From: Rhynchopus sp. YZ270_cl-10
Lineage: Eukaryota > Euglenozoa > Diplonemea > Diplonemida > Diplonemidae
Direction: 5' to 3'
DNA length: 64,000 nt
Assembly (NCBI GenBank): GCA_964035575.1
Contig: OZ037837.1
Location: forward strand, 868,001 to 932,000
Each line of letters starts with the position of its first letter. The stretch's first letter is position 1. The notes beneath the pieces were generated by a model. That model was not told where the DNA came from, ran no database searches, and saw only the letters and a list, made by a program, of their open reading frames with translations. Both the position numbers and the translations under genes were made by a program. Below, in pieces: positions 10,047 to 21,400 of this stretch.

Positions 10047-11660
10047 TTTCGGCGCTTTTCTTTCAACTGGGCGGGCAAAGCTCCCCTTTCTAGTTGTGCG
10101 GAAATGTGTGAAGATGTGTGAAGATGTGTCATCAGGAAAACAACACAAAACACAAAGCTTTGCAAGACGAACGCATGATAATCACCTGAAAAGGAGAGGG
10201 GATGCCTCTTGGGGTGTGTGCTTTTTTATTTGAGATCGGTTTTCTTGCATCGACAATGACCCACAAAAGAGGGGCTTATTCATTTTTTGGGGGGTTGTTT
10301 TTACCATCCACGACTGCCCAGGGAAAGGCACAATGGTTAATTGGGTACAGTGCTAGCTTCCTCAAAGAGACGTGTAGCGGGTGGTATGCAGTACTCAAAA
10401 TGTATTTGGCATCCAACAAAAGTCCACAAAATTAGTACAAAAATACCCAAATTGGTATAACTGAAAAGGGGTGATTCACTTCTTCCCCACTTTTGGCACC
10501 CCCCATTCAGCCACACCAAAATCTGCTTTATTTGGACGCAGGTATTTGGACCCTGTACCTGAAAATTTGTCACAAGTGTCATGTCCCCGAAAACAAAAAG
10601 AAGACGTCAATACAAACAGAAAAGCGGCACACGGTCTTCGTCTGCACACCCAGACCCACACAACGCACGCTCTTACTTGTTGCCTTTACGTATTTACAGA
10701 CCTGCACGAACAACTATGGGGCTCATTGACACACTTGATCCCATTGACACACTCCAACAACTTCACATCGCAGGAAATGGGGTGACAAAAAGAAGAAAAA
10801 ATAGAAATGAGGGTCGCGAAAAGTAGAGAAGACAACACTAAGCCTACTCTGCTTAGTCACACATATCTTTTTCATTAAAGGACAGCCATACATGGGGGCA
10901 CCGACAGCACACCTTCCCCAGGGTGTGGCAGGGTCCCTCGCTCATAGCGCTGGACTCTGGCCTCACTTTTCTTTGCTATTCCCAGAACTAGACACACAAA
11001 CACCCCTCCCCTCCCCTACCCTCCCCTCTGCACCCCTCAGCAATGAAACGTTAGTCTCCACCCTCATTTATAAAGAAAACAAAGACTGATGCCAAGCCCT
11101 AGCCTCATAGAGGCGTCTGTGCTAGGGTGAAGCGCAAACCAGACTGGGCCAAAGTCTCAACTCCACTCAGTATCACACGACGGGAAAGAAAAGAGGGTCA
11201 GTTCTCCACGAATCCGTAGAGATGCAAAACACCTGCTTGAAACCCACAGCAGTGTTCCAAACATACAATTCACTTGTTTTGGTTGTTGTTCACAACAGAC
11301 GCGCTGTGTGAAAAAACCAGTGTTTCTCTGCGTGTGATGTTCTGTGGGGTAGAAAATAATAAAACCTACATTCTTGAACTCTTCTACACGATGTGATTTT
11401 CATTGGACGCATCCCTTTCTTAAATGAAAAACGCGAATAACTTTTTGGCCCCCCTCTATAAGTGTTGATTGAATTGGAGTCGGGGAGCACAAGCAAAGGT
11501 AATGAAAGGAAAACAATGAGTAAAAGAACAAGATAGGAGAGCCAGTATTTATGTCTGAACTACACACACAATACCAATCATGCGAACCGAAGACGCCCAA
11601 ACATTTCGGTTTGTATTATTTCCTTGCAACCGCACGCGTACCACTTCGTCTGTTGTATAC
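10047..11660. repeat. Segmental duplication, 5'-flank copy 2
   Basis: Homologous to 1-806 followed directly by 6,518-7,370. It is the uninterrupted version that exposes the 5.7-kb insertion. No gene is seen. Confidence 0.85.
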
Positions 11661-11667
11661 AAAAAAA

Positions 11668-13856
11668 GGAGAAAAGTTCGATTTCGGCCTCGAAAATACC
11701 CGTGACACCGATTTGTCACGGTACTTTGTCACGGAATTTTTTTGAAAGATTCGATTTCGTGACAAAAAAAGTTCGATTTCGTGACAAGCTGATTTTTTCA
11801 TTGACACACAAAATTCAATTTAGTGACAAATGACTTTTTTCATTGACAAAAAAAAATTCGATTTCGTGACAAATCCATTTTTTCATTGACAAAAAAATGT
11901 CATAGAAAAAAAATGGATTTTGTCAAGGAAAAAGTCGTGACAGCCAACCCGCCAGTCACTGAAAAGTGACCAGACAGCCACTTGACAAACACAAAAGAGG
12001 CCATTCTTGAGCTGTCTAGAAACCGAAGGGCAGAGACTGAAGACACAAGGTATGATAACTTTATGATTATGCGAGACTTAGTATATCGCGAACACGGTCA
12101 GGCTTGCACGCCTCTGGCCAGAGGCCAGCCCCACTAAATGATATGCAGCAGACACTCATTGCAAATTTCATTTTCATTTGGTAAAAAATTAATGGGTGCG
12201 CAAGTTTCTATACCTAATACCCCAACCCTCACCCATACATTCCATTACACACACCAAAACAGATCGAATCCACCAGCGCATGCGACGAGAGTTCGGTTAT
12301 TATGGTGGTGGAAAGGGGGGTGGGAACACTTTGTCAGTCACTGCTATAGCCATTAACCAGGGAGCATAGCTAGTGCAAGAAATTCGACTTTGGAAACCTT
12401 CCGGAAAGTCTGTCCTCTGCTTCCGGAGGACTAGACACAAGAAAATATTGTTTGTTCCCCCAGAAAACCAGTGCACAATTCACACTCCTTGTGGGTGGTC
12501 TTGTTGCCTTTTCGTCATAGTAATTTTGGCCCAGGCATGTTCTTGAAGCATGACAATTTAGTGTGTATGGGGCAGGGTGTTGTTTTGTTCTGAATTCTCT
12601 TTGTTATAACATCTAAGTCAATCGCGGGTGGTGGTTTGTGTAGCGTGAGGCACTCTTTTTAACAAACTTCCTGCAGTTGCTATGCACTGTTATTTCTTCG
12701 GATTTATCATCATACAGCGTAACATAGTGGATTCGCCTGGTCGACACAACCTTTGATAGATATGGGATAACCAACCCCCTTCGACCCCTCGTGGGTTCAC
12801 TGAACAAGCCCTAGTGGTAGTTAAACGCGATTGACATTTACATTCCTAGAGATGAAAGAACAAGATAACACTTCTGTACCCGCGCATCAAAATTGTGGAA
12901 AACTTTGCACCCCAAACACCCTCAACAACGCCCGCCAAAAGGCGCCCCTTGTTGCTGGGAGTTGGTTCTCATGTTTGATACACTGCACAGCAGGCATTCC
13001 TCCTGAGTCCAACGCATGTTTGGCCTGTCTGCGGCGTTGTACTTAAGGTGCACGAAGACAGGGTGGTGGTAAATTTTGCGTAGTACTGCGACGTGGTACT
13101 ACGTGGGTCTGGGAACCTGGTACCTGGGTACAGGATATTTGTTGTAAAGACATCTTCCACCATGCATTGAGGAGGGTAAGACAGTGTTCGCAGTTTCTAC
13201 TTGATAGCATTACACATTTAACTTCTCCACGGGGGTCTTGGGCCGTTCATTCGGTTATACCTTGACTACCGGAAGATATTCTTGAGGCCTTTTTGGTCTC
13301 TAGAATATCCGGTCTTCCCGAACGGAGGCACACTTTGTGTGTTACTACGACCTGGCAATTTCCAGCAGTAGGTTAAGTAATCTTTCTTGTAAATTGTTGG
13401 ATCATTATCTCCTCAGTGCATGCATGCCCCACGTGACTGGACACTTTTGTGTTTGTCATGTGGAGCTGTGGTTGCTCTTTCACGACTTTTATCCTTGTGT
13501 CCAGTGTACCCAGTACCCAGTGCCCTGTCACGACTTTTTCCGTGACAAAAAGTTTGGTTTCCTTGAAAAAATCCATTTCTGTCACGACTTTTTCCTTGAC
13601 AAAAAGTCCCCCCGATTTTCGTGGTAAATGGGGAGGCGCTTCCGTTTAACGGCAACCCACAAGAGTAGAACAACAACCAAACTTTTGAGAAACAGACGCC
13701 AATGAGACCTAGAGTCTCTCTTCTTACTTGTGTGCTACAGACAAACATGACAACGCTAACCACGACTGCCACGGCAGAGCGGGGTCCCTAACGGTTCACT
13801 GGGGGGGATCCACATAGATAAAGAAAACAAAAAATACGAAAGCAAGGAAGAAAACC

Positions 13857-13890
<34 letters not shown>

Positions 13891-14154
13891 CGGTTTCCTT
13901 GACAAAATCCATTTTTTCATTGACATTTTTTTGTCACTGAATTTTTGGATTTGTCACGAAATCGAATTTTTTTTGTCAATGAAAAAATCGGTTTGTCACG
14001 AAATCGAATTTTGTGTGTCAATGAAAAAATTGGTTTGTCACGAAATCGATTTTTTTTTGTCACGAAATCGAATCTTTCAAAAAAATTCCGTGACAAAGTA
14101 CCGTGACAAATCGGTGTCACGGTAATTTTCGAGGCCGAAATCGAACTTTTCTCC
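11668..14154. mobile_element. Foldback-type element, 2.5 kb, ~280-bp TIRs
   Basis: It begins GGAGAAAAGTTCGATTTCGG and ends with the exact complement; the inverted repeats extend about 280 bp with only scattered differences. The TIRs consist of many degenerate TTTCGTGACAAA and TTTTTCATTGACA units, as in foldback elements. Seven A flank each side; the uninterrupted paralogue at 7,370-7,377 has a single A8 run, so the target duplication is 7-8 bp in a homopolymer. The inside carries an R1 fragment and a 27-A run (13,861-13,887) but no transposase. Confidence 0.85.
12330..13500. repeat. Dispersed repeat R1, copy in the foldback element
   Basis: About 1.17 kb closely matching 50,988-52,165 in the same orientation and 3,691-4,490 in the opposite one. 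The minus strand carries the same FSEPTRGRRG short frame, here 64 codons. At its right end stands GTGTACCCAGTACCCAGTG, a short degenerate version of the array found at the same place in the 52-kb copy. Confidence 0.85.
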
Positions 14155-14514
14155 AAAAAAAGTATTATGAAAAAGCTCGTTCCATTCCCACTATCGTTTA
14201 CGCTACGATCTCACCACGTTTCCACTCCATTCGGTATTCTCTCTTACTTAGGACCCCACCCTCACCTTCCCTCACCCAAACCCCAAAGAAATGCTCTGTT
14301 GTTCACAACACCCAGCCAACCCTCTCAAATTCTCCCAATTGTTTCGTATGACTCATCCCAACAAACCCCACCTCACTCTGTCACCACCTCCCAAAAATAA
14401 TAAAGAAGCACACCTCAGCACAGTGCAGAGCAGCCGTTATGCAAGCTGACCACACAGTGCGAGGGGTGAAGATGCACAACAACAAATGCTGCAAAAGTGA
14501 ACACTTCTGGTTTC

Positions 14515-16482
14515 TCACTGGCGTAAGTGTTGTGGTAGCTGGCTGAGTACAGCATTGCAGCACTTGTCCATTCCATGCAAGGTCTTCAATGATGTGCACC
14601 TGTGGAGGAATTTCTGCCCAATGGCCGTGACAGATTGTAATCCACTCAAGTTAACTGTGGACAATGATGTGCACCTGGCGAGAAAGAAGTTCCCAATCGA
14701 GGTGACAGCTTGCAATCCACTCAAATCAACTGTTGACAATGATGTGCACTCGTAGAGGAACTGGAACCCAATCGAGGTGACACCTTGTAATCCACTCAAA
14801 TCAACCGTGGACAAGGATGTGCACCCTTGGAGAAAGAAGTTCCCAATCGAGGTGACAGCTTGCAATCCACTCAAGTCAACCGTCGACAATGATGTGCACC
14901 AGTAGAGGAACTGGTGCCCAATCGAGGTGACAGCGTGGAATCCACTTAGTTCAACTGTGGACAATGATGTGCACCCTTGGAGGAAGTGGTTCCCAATCGA
15001 GGTGACAGCTTGGAATCCACTCAAGTCAACCGTCGACAAGGATGTGCACCCCAAGAGGAACATGTCACCAATCGTGGTGACACCTTGCAATCCACTGAAG
15101 TCGACTTTGGTCAAAGCTGTGCACTCAAGAAGGACCTCTTTCCCAATCGCAGTCACAGCAGACGCACGACTGAGATCAATGCACGTCACATCAGTTTCCG
15201 AGAAGAAGTTGTCTGGAATCGCAGTCGCAACTTGTGCCTGCAGGAGCAAGCAAGCCACCTTCGGATCCATCACCTGCTTCAACCTTGCTTCTGTAAGTGT
15301 TGTCTCACCCAACGCACGAAGTGCTGCAATGGCATCCTGCTTCCTCCTCTGTGTGTTGACCTGCGTTACAACAACCCTGTGACCCCTCAGCTGCACCACG
15401 TCCTCTCCTTCTGCAATCACTTCATCTCTGAAAGTCATGTCGAAGCAGCCTTCACGCAACCCCACTGCAGACGCCACCTTCCGAAGCAAGTCCCTGCCCG
15501 TGTCATCCACACTCACCTCAATCTCGTGTTCCACTCCATCCAACCCCTGCACAAGTACAGGCACAACAGGCGCAGACATCTGGGTAAGGGCGTCGTGCAC
15601 GTTCGAAACAGGCAGATTCAGGGAAAAGGTTGCGTGTGGGTCTGCAGCACCCACAAGGCGGTGGCGGTCTCCACTCGCTGCCATGCTGTTGATGTTCCGC
15701 ACAACGGCCTGCGACTCTGTGACCACACGCAGCACCTGGTCGTTCCCAAGCCGGCACACCGCCTCGCACTCAGCAATCATGTGTCCTGCCTTCGCAACAA
15801 ACATCTTCAGCGCACACACCTCCCCTTCACGACTGAGTGCCTGTGTGAGGAAGCTCCGTGCCACATCCTCCTCACACACGACTTCGCTGCGCGACACATC
15901 CTCACGCATCACGAGGTGCCCGACGTGTGTCTGCAGGAGAAGGTCTTTGTACCTCTCCTCCGTGGGTGGGAGTGCCTCAAGCACATGGCACTTCTCCTCT
16001 GCAGCAGTCCGCTGTGTTGCCAGGTCTGCCACGTGTGAGCAGAGGGTGTCGCGCTGGCATTTCATGTAGTCCGTGATTTCAACTGTCTTGTGTCCCGCAT
16101 GTCCATAGTAAGCACAGCGCATGCAGATCAACGCGTCTCCACACGCAGGGTCTACACAGACGAGGCACAGCTCTTGGCCTGGGTGATGTGCACACTTCGA
16201 CGACGCCCCGTACGCAGTCACAGAAGCGCGATGTGCCTCACGGTCACGTGGCCTTGGGTGGCAAGCGTCATAGCACGCAGGTGTGTCGCAGAAGAACAGC
16301 TCCGTGCAGATCCCGCACTGCAGCTGTGCAGGCTTGTCACAGTTCTCACAGCACGGCATCTGTGGTGCGGTGGGCTGCGTGTCACACCCCATGTTGTGTG
16401 TTTCGGAGAGGTGGGAGGGTGCAGGGCCGTCCACCCGGGCCTTCTTTGTGGTGGGGGACTCACTCACGGAGGAACGCTTCAT
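14515..16482 (-). CDS. TRIM-like B-box/LRR protein, paralogue with N-terminal basic motif
   Basis: A close paralogue of the gene at 7,727-9,532, with the same order of B-box-1-like cluster, B-box 2, coiled coil, ubiquitin-like region and C-terminal BspA-type LRRs. It has nine LRR units against eight, so the 72-bp repeat has gained or lost a unit. I place the start at 16,482 (MKRSSVSESPTTKKARVDG), about 655 residues. This adds a roughly 34-residue extension containing TTKKARV, which resembles a nuclear localisation signal. The frame stays open upstream to 16,755, and MNGIDHV near 16,566 is an alternative start, but that sequence overlaps the repeated 5' flank and is less convincing. The LRR DNA is so uniform between the two genes that recent gene conversion is likely. 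The downstream flank carries the 2.5-kb foldback element that the first copy lacks. Confidence 0.85.
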   Translation of the reverse strand: MKRSSVSESPTTKKARVDGPAPSHLSETHNMGCDTQPTAPQMPCCENCDKPAQLQCGICTELFFCDTPACYDACHPRPRDREAHRASVTAYGASSKCAHHPGQELCLVCVDPACGDALICMRCAYYGHAGHKTVEITDYMKCQRDTLCSHVADLATQRTAAEEKCHVLEALPPTEERYKDLLLQTHVGHLVMREDVSRSEVVCEEDVARSFLTQALSREGEVCALKMFVAKAGHMIAECEAVCRLGNDQVLRVVTESQAVVRNINSMAASGDRHRLVGAADPHATFSLNLPVSNVHDALTQMSAPVVPVLVQGLDGVEHEIEVSVDDTGRDLLRKVASAVGLREGCFDMTFRDEVIAEGEDVVQLRGHRVVVTQVNTQRRKQDAIAALRALGETTLTEARLKQVMDPKVACLLLQAQVATAIPDNFFSETDVTCIDLSRASAVTAIGKEVLLECTALTKVDFSGLQGVTTIGDMFLLGCTSLSTVDLSGFQAVTSIGNHFLQGCTSLSTVELSGFHAVTSIGHQFLYWCTSLSTVDLSGLQAVTSIGNFFLQGCTSLSTVDLSGLQGVTSIGFQFLYECTSLSTVDLSGLQAVTSIGNFFLARCTSLSTVNLSGLQSVTAIGQKFLHRCTSLKTLHGMDKCCNAVLSQLPQHLRQ

Positions 16483-18471
16483 TTTTTCTGTGTTTTCTGA
16501 GATCTGTGTGTGGATTGTGAGTGTAATATTATCTGTCATTGACACGTGGTCAATACCATTCATGTCAGCGACAAGTGAATTATTTGTCGTTTCCCTTGTC
16601 AAAGAAATGACAGGTGACATCACTTGCCGCCTACCGTTAGACCCTCTGAAGCATGCACAACCGCTGCTGCGATGCCTTCCCAAGACAAAGCAAAAAGCTC
16701 CCCTTACTAGTTGTGCGGAAATGTGTGAAGATGTGTCATCAGGAAAACAACACAAAACACAAAGCTTTGCAAGACGAACGCATGATAATCACCTGAAAAG
16801 GAGAGGGGGTGCCTCTTGGGGTGTGTGCTTTTTTATTTGAGATCGGTTTTCTGGTATCGACAATGGCCCACGAAAGAGGTGGGGCTTTTTTCTTTTTTTT
16901 GGGGGGTTGTTTTCTCCATCCACGACTGCCCAGGGAAAGGCACCATGGTTAATTGGGTACAGTGCTAGCTTCCTCAAAGAGACGTGTAGCGGGTGGTATG
17001 CAGTACTCAAAATGTATTTGGCATCCAACAAAAGTCCACAAAATTACCACAAAAATCCCGAAATCCGCCTTATTTGGACACAGGTATTTGGACCCTTTAC
17101 CTGAAAACAAAAAGAAGAGACAAAAAGAAGACGTCAATACAAACAGAAAAGCGGCACACGGTCTTCGTCTGCACACCCAGACCCACACAACGCTCCCTCT
17201 TACTTTTTTCCTTTACGTATTCACAGACCCGCATGAAGGTACAAGTAGGGACTTTCGCCCTCGTGCTCAGTCACCTTGATCACAATCGTTATCGCACAGC
17301 ATCATCACAAAAAGGGGGTGTATGTAGAAAGGCAAAGCTTTGCATTGATGCGACACAGCGACAGTATTGCTTAGACAACAACTGCTGCACAGTCAAAATA
17401 GTCTCTGTGCACAAAGGGGAGCAAGAAGTACAGCAGGAAAATAGTTCAGGTATGGGTAGTGACGCGAAGGGTTTTGGAGAGAAAAATATGTTTGGTTGGT
17501 TCTTCTTTGTTTTGCTCTGGGTTTATGTTTTGTGCTTTTTATTTTGAAAACTTGATTGTATGTATCGTAGACACCCGAGGATACACACCACTGTACCAAC
17601 CGCTATTAAGTAACACCTCATGAACACGGTGATCTCTCTGCCTTTTTTGTTTTCCTCAAAAAAAAAATGCATTTTTTTTTGTTTACAGTCAACGTTTTGG
17701 TCTTGTCGGACCTGAGAAAACGCGTGCATGTTGATCATACACACGCGTTATTGCACCCAACGATGAGGCTCATTGACACTCTTGTCTTTCCTTACTTCAA
17801 AACTCTCTAAAAAAGATGAAAAGTAGAGGGTTGATGAAGGAGAAGAACAGCAAAAAACGTTGTGTGAAAAAGTTTTTTTTCTGTCAAGTGCTTTTGTGCG
17901 TTAGCGGAGAAAGAAAACAGATTCCGATAAAAGGCTCTTGCGTCGATTTTCTCTTTCACAATGAACTCTCACATCGCGGGAAATGGGGGGACAAAAAAAG
18001 GGGGGAATAAGAATAAAAAACAAAAAAACGGGAGACGAGAAACATTAATAAGACAAAACTAAGCCTACTCTGCTTTGCCGCACATATCTTTTTCATTAAA
18101 GGACAGCCATACATGGGGCACAGACAGCACACCTTCCCCAGGGTGTGGCAGGGTCCTTCGCTGAAAGCGCGGACTCTGGCCTGACTTTTCTTTATCCCAG
18201 AACTCGACACGCACAAAGCTGGTAAGACAAGCTTAAGTCTCGCGTACTTCGTCACCAAAAAAAAATGAAAATTTGTAAGAACAGATTACTGATGATCCAC
18301 TAGGCTCTCTCCTCCCTCCCCCCCATGCCCATACCCCCCCTGGTATTACCCCCCCCACCACCATCAGTTGTATTTTTGCACAACGCTCCCTGCCCCCCCG
18401 CCCTTTACGTCTCTGCTTATCTCACCTTCTCAATAAATGCCCCCCACATCCCCCACACCCCAAAGCGAGAC
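16483..18471. other. Intergenic region with 5'-flank copy 3 of the duplicated locus
   Basis: 16,690-17,110 matches the flanks at 1-540 and 10,080-10,580. 17,100-17,220 matches 10,590-10,700, and 18,050-18,200 matches 590-740. A TTGTA...GTAGACACCCGAGG motif lies at 17,545-17,580. No gene is recognised. Confidence 0.6.
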
Positions 18472-21400
18472 CTAGCTGATAGGGCGCTTTATGTCGCCAT
18501 AGATATCAAAGCACCCCGCCACCATCGCGTCAGTGTAGCTGCTATTTCCTTTGCGGTCAAGCTCGAGGATGAACCCCGTATAACGTGTCTCTGAACGGCT
18601 CTTTTTGTAGCGGTGCAGCGCCGCACTCTCTGTGACACGTGTGCATGTCATCACGTTCCAGTGTCCCCATGCATTGTGCTCGTCGAATGTGCAGTCTGCG
18701 TCATGGTGTAGGAGCTCCTCCACTGTTCCGTTCTCGCAGACGCCCTTAAGCCTCCAGGAGCGGGGGAAGAACGCCTTCTTCTGCTTGGGGGTATGGAGAA
18801 AGGAGTAGCTCTCGGCACGCACGGTCACGCCGGGTGGGAAGTCGATACGGATACCTGAGGGGGAGAGAGGAGGGGTTTATGAAGATAGTGGTTAAAATGG
18901 GGTGTCCCGGGCACGGCGTAATTCAGGTGTAATGGGGTGTAATGGGGCGTAATGGGGTGTAATGGAGTGTAATGGAGGGAATTTAAACTTTTTGCTTTTT
19001 TTGCGTTTTCCCCCCGTTTTTTCAACACGAAAAGTCCAAAAAAGGTGACAACAAAATTTTTTTTGGCGAGTGGAAAAAAAAAAATTGCCTTGCTGACCAT
19101 TGCCGAAGGAATTGTGCACTTTTGACCACCACAGATTACACGTTGTTTTACGATTTTTTCTATGCACTTATGCGTACAGTGCCACCGGTGTTAAATTTTT
19201 CCTGGCGTGGCTACATAACCGATTCCCCATGTTTCTACACAGTACACAGTACACAGTACACAGTACACAGTACACAGTACACAGTACACAGTACACAGTA
19301 CACAGTACACAGTACACAGTACACAGTACACAGTACACAGTACACAGTACACAGTACACAGTACACAGTACACAGTACACAGTACACAGTACACAGTACA
19401 CAGTACACAGTACACAGTACACAGTACACAGTACACAGTACACAGTACACAGTACACAGTACACAGTACACAGTACACAGTACACAGTACACAGTACACA
19501 GTACACAGTACACAGTACACAGTACACAGTACACAGTACACAGTACACAGTACACAGTACACAGTACACAGTACACAGTACACAGTACACAGTACACAGT
19601 ACACAGTACACAGTACACAGTACACAGTACACAGTACACAGTACACAGTACACAGTACACAGTACACAGTACACAGTACACAGTACACAGTACACAGTAC
19701 ACAGTACACAGTACACAGTACACAGTACACAGTACACAGTACACAGTACACAGTACACAGTACACAGTACACAGTACACAGTACACAGTACACAGTACAC
19801 AGTACACAGTACACAGTACACAGTACACAGTACACAGTACACAGTACACAGTACACAGTACACAGTACACAGTACACAGTACACAGTACACAGTACACAG
19901 TACACAGTACACAGTACACAGTACACAGTACACAGTACACAGTACACAGTACACAGTACACAGTACACAGTACACAGTACACAGTACACAGTACACAGTA
20001 CACAGTACACAGTACACAGTACACAGTACACAGTACACAGTACACAGTACACAGTACACAGTACACAGTACACAGTACACAGTACACAGTACACAGTACA
20101 CAGTACACAGTACACAGTACACAGTACACAGTACACAGTACACAGTACACAGTACACAGTACACAGTACACAGTACACAGTACACAGTACACAGTACACA
20201 GTACACAGTACACAGTACACAGTACACAGTACACAGTACACAGTACACAGTACACAGTACACAGTACACAGTACACAGTACACAGTACACAGTACACAGT
20301 ACACAGTACACAGTACACAGTACACAGTACACAGTACACAGTACACAGTACACAGTACACAGTACACAGTACACAGTACACAGTACACAGTACACAGTAC
20401 ACAGTACACAGTACACAGTACACAGTACACAGTACACAGTACACAGTACACAGTACACAGTACACAGTACACAGTACACAGTACACAGTACACAGTACAC
20501 AGTACACAGTACACAGTACACAGTACACAGTACACAGTACACAGTACACAGTACACAGTACACAGTACACAGTACACAGTACACAGTACACAGTACACAG
20601 TACACAGTACACAGTACACAGTACACAGTACACAGTACACAGTACACAGTACACAGTACACAGTACACAGTACACAGTACACAGTACACAGTACACAGTA
20701 CACAGTACACAGTACACAGTACACAGTACACAGTACACAGTACACAGTACACAGTACACAGTACACAGTACACAGTACACAGTACACAGTACACAGTACA
20801 CAGTACACAGTACACAGTACACAGTACACAGTACACAGTACACAGTACACAGTACACAGTACACAGTACACAGTACACAGTACACAGTACACAGTACACA
20901 GTACACAGTACACAGTACACAGTACCCAGTACACAGTACACAGTACACAGTACACAGTACACAGTACACAGTACACAGTACACAGCACTGTACAAGGCAA
21001 AAATGACCAAAACAGCTGATGTTTTGGCCGAATGCCACCCTATCAGGAATATTTTCATGTATTCACACAAATTTTTTCTGGCCTCAATACCCCCAAACTA
21101 CACGATTTTCGGTTCCGGCAAATTTTTGGAGCACCAAATATCGCGAAAAATTTCAATTTTTTTGGTGTCGTCCGCACATCCCTTTAGTGAAGACCAAAAC
21201 ACCAAGGCGTTGTAATTCATGTGTAATGGGGTGTAATGGGGCGTAATGGGGTGAAAGTGGGTGAAAGTGGGTGTAATGGGGTGTAATGGGGTGAAAGTGG
21301 GTGTAATTCGGTGAAATGGGGTGAAATGGGGTGAAAGTGTGCGTAAGTGGGTGTTAGTGTGGTACCGCCGGGACACCCCATAAAAAAAACAATAAATTTT

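Larger units (their letters stand above)
18898..21380. mobile_element. TIR element with giant 7-bp satellite, inside an intron
   Basis: The ends TGGGGTGTCCCGG (18,898-18,910) and CCGGGACACCCCA (21,368-21,380) are perfect inverted repeats flanked by TAAAA on both sides, a likely 5-bp target duplication. Just inside each end, in direct orientation, lies a block beginning GTAATTCA and continuing with GTGTAATGGG decamers. The centre is the 1.75-kb 7-bp array. No transposase gene is present and the superfamily is not recognised. Removing it would leave an ordinary short intron. Confidence 0.75.

Noticed and set aside
19100-21215. Very long open frames (600-700 codons) of HSTQYTV or CVLCTVY repeats on both strands
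   Set aside because: They are produced by the stop-free 7-bp array and are open in several frames of both strands. There is no non-repeat coding sequence.
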